From positions 1-39,504 of the forward strand of contig CAIPDP010000055.1 of the NCBI GenBank assembly GCA_903863845.1: a DNA stretch of 39,504 nt. The letters are read 5' to 3'. Shown piece by piece: positions 1-6,862 of the stretch. A model generated the notes under the pieces. It ran no database searches and was not told where the DNA came from. It was given only the letters and a program-made list of their open reading frames with translations. The DNA comes from an uncultured Mucilaginibacter sp. (GTDB taxonomy: Bacteria; Bacteroidota; Bacteroidia; Sphingobacteriales; Sphingobacteriaceae). Position 1 is the first letter of the stretch; every line of letters begins with the position of its first letter. The position numbers and the translations under genes were made by a program.

Positions 1-185
1 GAATCGGTGTACATTTTCATAAAATTATCCAGATTGCCATTATTCCAATCCTTTGCTGAATTGTTCATGGCGGCAATAATGGCCACGCTGGCTGAATTGT
101 TATTGCTTTTAGTTTGAGCATTTGCCCCCAAAAACAAAAGAGCCAAAAGCAATAGTAGTATACCGATCTTTTTATAGCAATTCAT
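1..185 (-). CDS. Secreted NTF2-like (DUF4440/SnoaL-like) protein, partial
   Basis: This is the first 61 or so residues of a leftward gene whose 3' part lies outside the window. The ATG is at 183-185. The translation opens with a hydrophobic signal peptide (MNCYKKIGILLLLLALLFLG) ending in an ANAQ-type cleavage site. It is followed by a stretch reading AMNNSAKDWNNGNLDNFMKM, which resembles the first helix of DUF4440/SnoaL-like NTF2-fold proteins (pattern W-x-x-G-D/N-x-x-x-F/Y). The mature protein would be periplasmic or exported. No catalytic residues are visible in this fragment and the substrate is unknown. Family assignment is by motif only. Confidence 0.55.
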   Translation of the reverse strand, partial: MNCYKKIGILLLLLALLFLGANAQTKSNNNSASVAIIAAMNNSAKDWNNGNLDNFMKMYTD

Positions 186-315
186 AAAAATGAATATTGA
201 TTTGAGCTTGAAACAACTTACCCAAATTTAAATCAAAATGGCTGGTATTTTTAACAAGAGGCAGGTATTCGAGAATTTTTATTTTTTTAAAATGTTTTCT
301 CACCTGGTTCGTCTT

Positions 316-323
316 TACCTTTA
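316..323 (+). promoter_or_regulatory. Putative -7 box TACCTTTA of the sigma factor module
   Basis: TACCTTTA matches the Bacteroidota -7 consensus TAnnTTTG except for its last base. No convincing TTTG -33 box sits about 19 bases upstream, where the sequence is only T-rich. Transcription would start near 327-330. An AAGGAG at 324-329 would then be only partly transcribed, which argues against it acting as a ribosome binding site. Confidence 0.3.
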
Positions 324-352
324 AAGGAGATAAAACATTGATCATCGCAACA

Positions 353-910
353 ATGCCACAAGAAAAGCAAAATCATATCATACAGGCTATCAAATCGTAT
401 GGTAAGGGATTGCTGGGCTTTATCCGTAAGCGGGTGAAAAGCGATGCCGATGCCGAAGACATCCTGCAGGATGTTTGGTACCAGTTAAGTGCCGTTGTCA
501 ATGCCCAACCGATTGAAGAAACCGGCGCCTGGCTATACCGGGTGGCCAGAAACAAGATCATCGATAAGAGCAGAAAAAAAACAGAAGATTTGCTCGATCT
601 GGGTTCGGGTGGAGATGGCGAGGATGACAATGGACCGGATTTTAGAGAAATATTGTTGACAGAAGGTACGACACCAGAAACAGAATATATCCGGAATCTT
701 TTTTGGGAACAATTATTTCTGGCACTTGATGAACTGCCGCAGGAACAGCGGGATGTATTTATCTGGCAGGAACTTGATGGAATTCCTTTTAATGAAATAG
801 CCGGGCGCACCGGCGAAAACGTGCAAACTCTGGTCTCGAGGAAGCGTTATGCCGTGCTTCACCTGCGCAAAAGGCTGAAACAATTGTATGAAGAGTTAAC
901 AGACTATTAA
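353..910 (+). CDS. RNA polymerase sigma factor, ECF/sigma-70 family
   Basis: The protein is about 185 residues with the two ECF domains. Region 2 occupies roughly the first 80 residues and contains DADAEDILQDVWYQL and the WLYRVARNKIIDKSRKK helix that would contact the -10 element. Region 4 is in the last 55 residues (LDELPQEQRDVFIWQELDG, then a helix-turn-helix). The linker between them is unusually acidic and glycine-rich (GGDGEDDNGPD). Two starts are possible. TTG at 338 has AAGGAG 8 bases upstream, while ATG at 353 fits better with the likely transcription start near 328 and with the weak use of such sites in this phylum, so 353 is preferred. The next two genes follow at short spacing and probably belong to the same transcript, so the 143-residue membrane protein is a candidate anti-sigma partner by position only. 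Confidence 0.9.
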   Translation: MPQEKQNHIIQAIKSYGKGLLGFIRKRVKSDADAEDILQDVWYQLSAVVNAQPIEETGAWLYRVARNKIIDKSRKKTEDLLDLGSGGDGEDDNGPDFREILLTEGTTPETEYIRNLFWEQLFLALDELPQEQRDVFIWQELDGIPFNEIAGRTGENVQTLVSRKRYAVLHLRKRLKQLYEELTDY

Positions 911-921
911 AAATTAGAAAA

Positions 922-1353
922 ATGAAAAATACAGAATTTGGGGACCAGGCGTACCGTTATCGGGTTGGTTTCAGAAAAAAAATAATATTTATACCTTTTT
1001 TGGTGATCGGTGGCCTTGCCTTATTCAGCTACATCGTAATGTTGCTGTGGAACGCGCTGATACCTGATATTTTCCACCTTGGTGTGATCACTTTCTGGCA
1101 AGCTGCCGGCTTATTAATACTGAGCAAAATATTCTTTGGCTTCGGCGCCAAAGGTGGTCGCGGTGGTGCCCCTTGGATGCGTCATAAAATGGAACGTTTT
1201 AAAAATATGAGCCCGGAGGAACAACAACGCTTCCGCGAACAAATGCGCGAACGTTGCGGTAAATGGGGTGGCCGTTACCGCCAGCAATATTGGGAACAAA
1301 CCGCCGGCACTGAATCTAAACCAACCGAAGAGAGCCCAAAACCGGACGCATAA
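922..1353 (+). CDS. Two-helix membrane protein next to sigma factor
   Basis: I cannot name a family. The 143-residue protein has a short basic N-terminus, two hydrophobic segments at about residues 22-45 and 52-74, and a soluble, Arg/Glu-rich C-terminal tail. The tail carries the phrase MSPEEQQRFREQMRERC, which resembles the LSPEQ-type helices of Spy/CpxP and Metal_resist periplasmic proteins. It begins 11 bases after the sigma factor stop codon, so co-transcription is very likely. A membrane sensor or anti-sigma role is an inference from position; no known anti-sigma domain (zinc-binding HxxxCxxC) is visible. The Ala/Gly/Arg-rich stretch GAKGGRGGAP follows the second helix. Confidence 0.75.
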   Translation: MKNTEFGDQAYRYRVGFRKKIIFIPFLVIGGLALFSYIVMLLWNALIPDIFHLGVITFWQAAGLLILSKIFFGFGAKGGRGGAPWMRHKMERFKNMSPEEQQRFREQMRERCGKWGGRYRQQYWEQTAGTESKPTEESPKPDA

Positions 1354-1397
1354 ATAGCCGTTTAATTAATTTAACTATTAACGAAAATCAACCTGAA

Positions 1398-1613
1398 ATG
1401 GAAGTATTGGTTTTTAAAACAAATGTGAGCAATAAAAGAAAAGTTAGCAGGGTAAGTTCCCTGCTAACTTCTATTCCGGCGATCATCCAATGGAATTTCG
1501 ATTTGGAGGATCGCGACAAGGTATTACGAATTGAGTCAAACGGATTAAACACCGTCTTCATCGAGGCGCTTTTGCAAAACGCAGGATTTGATTGCCGCGA
1601 ACTGGACTACTAA
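1398..1613 (+). CDS. HMA-fold small protein lacking the metal-binding CxxC
   Basis: The 71-residue protein has the layout of a heavy-metal-associated (copper chaperone) domain. It begins with a first strand EVLVFKTNV, then a helix KVSRVSSLL, then IIQWNFDLEDRDKVLRIES, and ends with a helix and AGFDCREL. In metal-binding members the loop after strand 1 carries GMTCxxC; here it reads NVSNKRK, so both cysteines are absent. The single Cys near the C-terminus is not in the usual place. The gene lies 44 bases after the membrane protein and reads the same way, suggesting a three-gene unit with the sigma factor. The fold assignment is by pattern; a metal-binding role is unlikely, and a protein-interaction or ligand-sensing role is speculation. 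Confidence 0.7.
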   Translation: MEVLVFKTNVSNKRKVSRVSSLLTSIPAIIQWNFDLEDRDKVLRIESNGLNTVFIEALLQNAGFDCRELDY

Positions 1614-1627
1614 AATTTCCGAAAAAA

Positions 1628-1656
1628 TTTACTCCGGAAACCCTTATATACTTTTG
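1628..1656 (+). promoter_or_regulatory. Orphan promoter-like pair TTTA-N18-TACTTTTG
   Basis: TTTA at 1628-1631 and TACTTTTG at 1649-1656 are separated by 17-18 bases, close to the Bacteroidota spacing. The -7 box is a full match to TAnnTTTG. No gene starts within 300 bases downstream, so it would produce either a long leader for the PAP2 gene or a small RNA. Weak evidence. Confidence 0.3.
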
Positions 1657-1930
1657 TGAATAGGCTGCCGGCTGTTATTTTTTATACGTTTTTATGTCTC
1701 TGCAATCTCACGATTTAGCGTTTCCAGTCTAAACTGAGCCGGTTTTTGAATAGGTTTGGCTATACAATTGAACCCTAAGTCAATTTCCCCTGAAAGTTTC
1801 TTCTTACAAAACATTGATTTACAGTATCTTATAAAATTCAACTAATCCTTATCCAGAATCTCTACAGTTTTATTTCATTTCAAATAATATTTTTTATCTT
1901 AAAGAAAACTTAACATTCAATTTACTTTGT

Positions 1931-1938
1931 TAATTTTG
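1931..1938 (+). promoter_or_regulatory. Putative -7 box TAATTTTG of the PAP2 gene
   Basis: This is a full match to TAnnTTTG, 26 bases before the GTG start at 1965. No clear -33 TTTG is present at 19 bases upstream, where the sequence is A-rich. Confidence 0.35.
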
Positions 1939-1964
1939 CCACCCGATAATTTATATAAAACAGC

Positions 1965-2597
1965 GTGCCAGGAACTTTTACAATAACATTTAAAAATAAT
2001 TGGAAGCAAACATGGAGTTCGTCGCTTCAAAGGGCCCAGATCATTGTTGGCACTTTGTTGATGACCATAGTGTCATGCATGTTACCAACTTTTTTTAATA
2101 TCATTCAAAAAAAGTCCGGACCGGTCATCAACGATTGGGTGCTGGCATCAGTAACCCCACACAATGTGTCATGGGGTATATTTACGGTACTTTGGGGATG
2201 GGGTTTATATGCACTTTGGAAAGGGATTGAAAAGCCATCCATTTACATTACTTATGTGTGGACATTCCTTTTTGTTTGCATGTTGCGGCTGTTAACCATA
2301 TCGTTGATTCCTCTTGACCCGCCAACCGGTATCGTCATTTTAAAAGATCCGATAACGGGCATTTTTTACGGAGAGAATACCATTACAAAAGACCTTTTCT
2401 TTTCGGGCCACACTTCGGTGCTTTTTCTCAGCATTCTTTGCCTTGAAACTAAAAAAGACAAGATCCTGGCTTCAATTGCAACTTTGACCGTAGCATGTTT
2501 ATTGATCGTGCAGCATGCGCATTATACTATTGATATCATCGCCGCTCCTATTGTTGTTTACCCTGTTTATCGCTTAGTCAAATATTTACTCGGCTAA
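1965..2597 (+). CDS. PAP2-like phosphatase, sphingomyelin-synthase-like type
   Basis: The 210-residue multi-pass membrane protein carries the motifs of the PAP2_C / sphingomyelin synthase branch of the lipid phosphate phosphatase superfamily. The first is MLRLLTISLIPLDPP (residues 106-120, with Arg108). The second is FFSGHTSVLFL with His149. The third is HAHYTID with His186 and Asp190, the expected H-x3-D catalytic pair. Members transfer or hydrolyse phospho-headgroups on ceramide or diacylglycerol, and Sphingobacteriaceae are known to make sphingolipids, so a lipid headgroup enzyme is plausible. The substrate cannot be read from sequence. The start is GTG at 1965, since no nearby ATG exists in frame. 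It has about five or six hydrophobic segments. The diiron oxygenase gene follows after 183 bases that contain hairpins, so the two are probably separate transcripts. Confidence 0.8.
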   Translation: MPGTFTITFKNNWKQTWSSSLQRAQIIVGTLLMTIVSCMLPTFFNIIQKKSGPVINDWVLASVTPHNVSWGIFTVLWGWGLYALWKGIEKPSIYITYVWTFLFVCMLRLLTISLIPLDPPTGIVILKDPITGIFYGENTITKDLFFSGHTSVLFLSILCLETKKDKILASIATLTVACLLIVQHAHYTIDIIAAPIVVYPVYRLVKYLLG

Positions 2598-2638
2598 CAC
2601 TCCTCTGATCATTTTTTCCCGATATTTATAAAAAAAAA

Positions 2639-2660
2639 GCCCCTGCCTGGCAGCAGGGGC
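2639..2660 (-). terminator. Strong hairpin with T-run on the minus strand
   Basis: GCCCCTGC (2639-2646) and GCAGGGGC (2653-2660) form a perfect 8-bp GC-rich stem with a 6-base loop. Eight or more A residues precede it on the plus strand, so on the minus strand the stem is followed by an uninterrupted T-run, the classic intrinsic terminator layout. On the plus strand the downstream sequence is only ATGTTTC, a poor terminator. No leftward gene is present immediately to the right, so what it would terminate is unclear. Confidence 0.6.
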
Positions 2661-2662
2661 AT

Positions 2663-2684
2663 GTTTCGGCTTTTAAACCGAAAC
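2663..2684. repeat. Second hairpin, GTTTCGG/CCGAAAC
   Basis: GTTTCGG at 2663-2669 and CCGAAAC at 2678-2684 form a perfect 7-bp stem with an 8-base loop. It begins two bases after the GC-rich terminator-like stem. The two adjacent stems suggest a structured RNA in one of the two directions, or an extended terminator for the PAP2 gene. Confidence 0.45.
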
Positions 2685-2729
2685 CAACCTAAACCTTATC
2701 ACTACCATATAACGGGTAAAGTTGTTGTC

Positions 2730-2760
2730 TTGGTTTGCTTAATACTGGTTTTTACTTTTA
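2730..2760 (+). promoter_or_regulatory. Putative promoter TTG-N20-TACTTTTA of the diiron oxygenase
   Basis: TTG at 2730-2732 and TACTTTTA at 2753-2760 are separated by 20 bases and differ from the Bacteroidota consensus only in the last base of the -7 box. The ATG of the oxygenase follows at 2781, giving a leader of roughly 15 bases. Confidence 0.4.
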
Positions 2761-2780
2761 AATGATATTCGCGGAATTTA

Positions 2781-3659
2781 ATGGATGCAGATGAACTTAT
2801 ACGTTTGATCAGGATTAGCAGGGAACGCCCTATGCTACCTGAAACCTATGTGCCCTGGGGCAATAAATTAGAAGCAAACGAGTATTTCCTGCCCGAACAT
2901 TTAAACTCACTCGAAGGCACAACGATCTATGAAACGCTAAACCAACAGCAAAAACTTGAATTAGGACGACACGAGGTGGTGCAAGTGATGTACTCTTATG
3001 CCTGGGGTGAAGGTTTATTTTGCCTGTTCATGAATAAATACATCATGGATCTTTCGCCTGATAACCTGGAATACCAATTCCTGTTACGCGAATTGATCGA
3101 AGAATTCCAGCACCAGGAGATGTTTACCCAATCTATTCTAAAACTTGGTGGAAAGCCGATCAAGATCAGCCGAAGTCATCGGCTGATCGGGAATATCACC
3201 ACCAGGCTCCTGCCAGTTGATTGCCTTTTTATGGGCAGTCTATCTATCGAGATGGTATCAGATCGGTATGGAAACTATGCACGAAAAGACCCGCAAACCT
3301 ACAGCTTGCTCCGTAAGGTATTTGAACTCCATCAAATTGAAGAAGGACGACATATTCTGTTCACGAAGGATATGTTAATGAAGTACACATCGAAAGCTGG
3401 ATTTATACGCAGGACGGTTTATAGCTACGTAGTACTATTCAATATCTACTTTTTACGGACCCTTTATGTCAAAAAGGAAATTTATGAGCGGATCGGTATG
3501 GCCAACCCGGTACTGGTTTATCAACAAGCGAAAAAAAACTACAGGGAAAAGTTTACCCAAAGCTGTTTACAGGATATCATTAAGTTTGTTGACAGCTGGA
3601 ACGGATTTAACCCTGTCACAAACTGGGCTTGGCGCTGGCTGATGGGTGCTAAAATTTAA
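2781..3659 (+). CDS. AurF-type diiron N-oxygenase
   Basis: The 292-residue protein matches the AurF/CmlI family, soluble diiron enzymes that oxidise arylamines to nitro compounds. The ligand set can be read directly. Glu77 lies in AWGEGLF. Glu108 and His111 form E-x-x-H in LIEEFQHQEMF. Glu157 lies in LSIEMVSDR. His184, Glu188 and His191 lie in HQIEEGRH. The last triplet keeps the H-x3-E-x2-H spacing that gives AurF its extra histidine ligand and separates it from ordinary ferritin-like oxygenases. No amine-producing or polyketide genes are nearby, so the substrate is unknown; many unlinked Bacteroidota homologues have no assigned role. Its own promoter-like element precedes it, and it ends convergently with bioB 75 bases away. 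Confidence 0.85.
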   Translation: MDADELIRLIRISRERPMLPETYVPWGNKLEANEYFLPEHLNSLEGTTIYETLNQQQKLELGRHEVVQVMYSYAWGEGLFCLFMNKYIMDLSPDNLEYQFLLRELIEEFQHQEMFTQSILKLGGKPIKISRSHRLIGNITTRLLPVDCLFMGSLSIEMVSDRYGNYARKDPQTYSLLRKVFELHQIEEGRHILFTKDMLMKYTSKAGFIRRTVYSYVVLFNIYFLRTLYVKKEIYERIGMANPVLVYQQAKKNYREKFTQSCLQDIIKFVDSWNGFNPVTNWAWRWLMGAKI

Positions 3660-3734
3660 TAGCTATTTAGCGCCCAGTTTGAGCAGAAAATGGCTCAATT
3701 GAATTACCTTTCGCTAACAGAACTGTATTTTATT

Positions 3735-4751
3735 TTAATTCGCTTCAAGGTTAATATATTCCTGGACATGCTCATGCTGCCCTGGCTTGCCATTTTTAAA
3801 CGCTGCTCTTGCTTTTAAGCCAAGCAATTCAAACATGGCTTTGTCAGTATCAAAAGCTGGATTAGGAGTGGTCAACAGTTTGTCGCCGGCGAAGATCGAG
3901 TTGGCGCCGGCCATAAAACAAAAAGCCTGTTCAACCGTCGTCATCTCTGTTCTGCCTGCAGAAAGGCGAACTACTGTCTTAGGCATAATGATACGGGTAG
4001 TTGCTATCATACGCACCATATCCCATATCGGCAGACGGGCCTGATCAGCAAGCGGTGTACCTTTAATAGGAACCAGCGCGTTGATCGGTACCGATTCGGG
4101 GTGTTTGGGTAAATTGGAAAGTGTTTTCAGCATGGAGATACGATCTTCCACGGTTTCCCCGAGGCCAATGATACCCCCACTGCAAACGGTTATTTTTGCT
4201 TTACGCACATGTTCGAGTGTCTTTAAACGATCGTCATAAGTACGGGTGGTGATTATGCGTTTATAATCCTCTTCAGAAGTATCCAGGTTATGGTTATAAG
4301 CATATAAACCCGCATCGGCCAAACGTTGTGCCTGCGATTCGGTCAGCATACCGAGGGTACAGCAAACCTCCATATCCAATTCGTTTACCGCCTTCACCAT
4401 CTCAATCACCTTATCAAAATCACGGTTATCCCGCACTTCGCGCCATGCGGCACCCATGCACAGTCTCGAAGCTCCTCCTGCTTTAGCTTTTTCGGCAACA
4501 GCTATCACTTCATCTTTGGGCATCATGGCATGTACATCTACCCCGGTATTATAACGAGCTGCCTGCGGACAATAAGCACAATCCTCAGGGCAGCCGCCCG
4601 TTTTGATCGATATCAATGAACTGATCTGAACCTCGGCATAATCCTTATTCTCGCGGTGTATCGTTGCTGCTTCATAAACCAAATCCAACAGCGGGCGATG
4701 GTAAATTTCAGCAATTTCTTCTTTGGTCCAGTTGTTTCTTAGTTCAGACAT
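3735..4751 (-). CDS. bioB: Biotin synthase
   Basis: This 338-residue radical SAM enzyme inserts sulfur into dethiobiotin. The CxxxCxxC motif for the SAM-binding [4Fe-4S] cluster is Cys54, Cys58 and Cys61 (GGCPEDCAYCPQ). Cysteines for the [2Fe-2S] sulfur donor are seen in RLCMGAAWR, EVCCTLGML and TVCSGGIIGLGE, and the conserved arginine in LSAGRTEM. Length and order fit the family. It stands alone: the neighbours are mgtE upstream (59-base gap, same strand) and the convergent oxygenase. The only other biotin gene in the window is bioF at the far right end, so the pathway is split here. Confidence is high because all cluster ligands are present. Confidence 0.97.
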   Translation of the reverse strand: MSELRNNWTKEEIAEIYHRPLLDLVYEAATIHRENKDYAEVQISSLISIKTGGCPEDCAYCPQAARYNTGVDVHAMMPKDEVIAVAEKAKAGGASRLCMGAAWREVRDNRDFDKVIEMVKAVNELDMEVCCTLGMLTESQAQRLADAGLYAYNHNLDTSEEDYKRIITTRTYDDRLKTLEHVRKAKITVCSGGIIGLGETVEDRISMLKTLSNLPKHPESVPINALVPIKGTPLADQARLPIWDMVRMIATTRIIMPKTVVRLSAGRTEMTTVEQAFCFMAGANSIFAGDKLLTTPNPAFDTDKAMFELLGLKARAAFKNGKPGQHEHVQEYINLEAN

Positions 4752-4810
4752 TCAATTGGTGTTTTAGCGCTGCAAATATGCGCGATTTGCGAAATTTTTT
4801 AAAAAATTAG

Positions 4811-6157
4811 CTACAATATTTTCGTTGCAAGCCAAAGCGGGAGCAAAAAGCCTGCACAATCAGTAAAAGTAGTAATGATGATAGAAGAGGCTACGGCCGG
4901 ATCAATTCCTACCCGTTTTAAAATCAGCGGAATTGATGAACCCGTTAATCCGGCTATAATTAAATTACCTGTCATCGCTAAGAAAAGTACAAGCCCCAGC
5001 TTTAAGCTGGCGTCATATACCAGGGCGATAAAAAATACAATGATCCCATTTGCGGCCCCGTTCAACATCCCTACCAAAAACTCTTTCAGCACAGTCCGAT
5101 ATGACTGTTGATCGGTTAGATCCGTTAGAGAAATGCGCCTTACTGTTACCGCGAGCGCCTGGGTTGCGGCATTTCCACCCATACCAGCGATAATGGTCAT
5201 ATAAGCTGCAATAATCGGGATATTTTGAACTGTAGTATCAAAATGCCTGATAATTGAGGCCGCCAAATACGCGGTACCTAAATTGATGATGAGCCAAGGC
5301 AAACGGCTTTTCACCGCAGCGATCCAGGTACCACTCAATTCTTCGTCTTCAGATACACCCGATATCTTCAAGATATCCTCGGTGCTCTCCTCCTCCATTA
5401 CGTCGATGATATCATCAACTGTAATGCGCCCGAGCAATTTCATCTGGTCATCTACCACCGGAATTGCTGTCAGGTTGTATTGCGAGAACAATTTGGCTAC
5501 TTCCTCCTGGTCGAGATCCGCTTTTACAAAAACAAAATCACGGTTGACAAGGGTATTGATCCAGGTATTGGCATGGGCTTTCAGGATCGATTTGATGGAT
5601 AATATGCCTTTTAATGTATTATCAGCATCAATAGCATATATCGTGTTAAACTCTTCTAATTCTTCCGATTGACGTATGATCTCATCGATCGCGGTCATTT
5701 TATCCATGTCGATGTTTACCTTGATGATCGAGGTGTTCATCAAACCACCTGCTGTATCTTCGGCATAGCCTAAGAGTGTGCGTATATTCGAAGCATCCTC
5801 CTCATCAATATCGCGTAAAATTTCCGTTTGCTCGTCCTCATCTAATTGCGAGATGATGTCGGTAGCATCGTCATAGTCCAGATCTTCAATGATCTCAGAA
5901 CGCTTTTCCGGATCCAGACCGATCAGTAATTCGCCAGGGTCCTGTTCCTCGTTCATTTCCGAAATAACATCGGAAGCTTCTTCGGTTGGAAGGATATTGA
6001 TGATACGCTCACGCGCTTCGAGGGGAAGGCGTTCAAATAAAATGGCGATCTCTGAGGCATGATATTCCGCCAGAACTTTCTCCAATTCTGCGTCATCGCT
6101 ATTGAGCGCATTTTTTAAACGCTCAAGATCTTCTTTTTTGATCTCAAAAGATTCCAT
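4811..6157 (-). CDS. mgtE: Magnesium transporter MgtE
   Basis: A Mg2+ channel/transporter of the inner membrane. The N-terminal acidic superhelical domain (residues about 1-120, EEDPGELL and DEDEQTE-type repeats) is followed by two CBS domains (about 125-250). A C-terminal domain of five membrane segments contains GMGGNAATQALAVTVRR, the conserved pore-region signature. The start is chosen at ATG 6155-6157, giving a 448-residue protein beginning MESFEIKKEDLERL, which is how family members usually begin. A TTG at 6185-6187 would add ten residues (MKYNYVFSSG) that look unrelated to the family. It lies 59 bases before bioB and 90 bases after yigZ, in the same leftward direction. Regulation by Mg2+ would be at the protein level through the N and CBS domains. 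Confidence 0.95.
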   Translation of the reverse strand: MESFEIKKEDLERLKNALNSDDAELEKVLAEYHASEIAILFERLPLEARERIINILPTEEASDVISEMNEEQDPGELLIGLDPEKRSEIIEDLDYDDATDIISQLDEDEQTEILRDIDEEDASNIRTLLGYAEDTAGGLMNTSIIKVNIDMDKMTAIDEIIRQSEELEEFNTIYAIDADNTLKGILSIKSILKAHANTWINTLVNRDFVFVKADLDQEEVAKLFSQYNLTAIPVVDDQMKLLGRITVDDIIDVMEEESTEDILKISGVSEDEELSGTWIAAVKSRLPWLIINLGTAYLAASIIRHFDTTVQNIPIIAAYMTIIAGMGGNAATQALAVTVRRISLTDLTDQQSYRTVLKEFLVGMLNGAANGIIVFFIALVYDASLKLGLVLFLAMTGNLIIAGLTGSSIPLILKRVGIDPAVASSIIITTFTDCAGFLLPLWLATKIL

Positions 6158-6247
6158 ACCCGACGAAAATACATAATTATACTTCAAATGCCCTGCAAAT
6201 TTTTAAGAATTTGAACACTGGTGTCAAGGATCTGAAAATGGTCTCGC

Positions 6248-6862
6248 TTAGGCCGTGAACTGGTATTTTATGTTCATAGCAGGCAGTTTTTCCACTTTCG
6301 ATAAAAACTGGTTTACCTGTGTTTTTCTAACCGAAACTGTCAACTGACATTGATTATCAAATGCCTGGGCCAGTATTTCAAGATTTTCTTCTTTGACCAG
6401 GCGCATAACGTCATTGATACCGAGGTATTCAAATGAAAGTTGATAGACGTCGTTAACAGTTTTCTGAGTTATTTTCGCCTTATCCAGAGCCATTTCAGCC
6501 GCAGTTTTATAGGCATTGATCAAACCCGGCACGCCTAGCAGTGTACCGCCGAAATACCGTACAACAACTACTGCAACGTTGGTGAGGTTACGCGAAAGCA
6601 GGGTATTCAAAATTGGGCGGCCGGCTGTACCGGAGGGTTCGCCATCATCGTTGAGCCGAAATACAGCTCTATCCGTACTCCATCGCAGTGCCCAGCAATG
6701 ATGATTGGCCTTGGGATGTTCTTTTTGCAAGCTTGCTAAAATTACTTTTATATCCGATTCAGTACTTAAAGGGTAAGCAAAGCCCAGGAATTTGCTGCCC
6801 CGGTCTCGGAAAATATCTTCACCTCTTTCGGTGATCGTGAGATAAGTATCATCAAAAAGCAT
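6248..6862 (-). CDS. IMPACT/YigZ family protein
   Basis: The 204-residue protein has the UPF0029/YigZ architecture. The N-terminal domain (residues 1-120) carries the signature RDRGSKFLGFAYPL, HPKANHHCWALRW, RLNDDGEPSGTAGRPIL and VVVRYFGGTLLGVPGL. A smaller C-terminal ferredoxin-like domain follows. The biochemical role of bacterial YigZ is not settled; the eukaryotic relative IMPACT regulates Gcn2 through ribosome-linked interactions. Its ATG overlaps the stop codon of the upstream transporter by one base (TGATG), so translation is probably coupled within the ribD operon. Confidence 0.92.
   Translation of the reverse strand: MLFDDTYLTITERGEDIFRDRGSKFLGFAYPLSTESDIKVILASLQKEHPKANHHCWALRWSTDRAVFRLNDDGEPSGTAGRPILNTLLSRNLTNVAVVVVRYFGGTLLGVPGLINAYKTAAEMALDKAKITQKTVNDVYQLSFEYLGINDVMRLVKEENLEILAQAFDNQCQLTVSVRKTQVNQFLSKVEKLPAMNIKYQFTA

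Larger units (their letters stand above)
1614..1964. other. 351-base intergenic region, AT-rich, no gene seen
   Basis: No open reading frame longer than about a dozen codons with a plausible start is visible. The region holds two promoter-like -7 boxes: TACTTTTG at 1649-1656, preceded at 18 bases by TTTA, and TAATTTTG at 1931-1938 before the PAP2 gene. A short transcript starting near 1662 could exist, but I see no strong terminator hairpin to define it. Otherwise the stretch is AT-rich and unremarkable. Confidence 0.5.

Noticed and set aside
3679..3698. Terminator between the AurF gene and bioB
   Set aside because: TTGAGC/GCTCAA gives only a 6-bp stem with no T-run; too weak to call.
6158..6187. 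Ten-residue N-terminal extension of MgtE from TTG 6187
   Set aside because: The following ATG gives the usual family start and the extension has no similarity to it.
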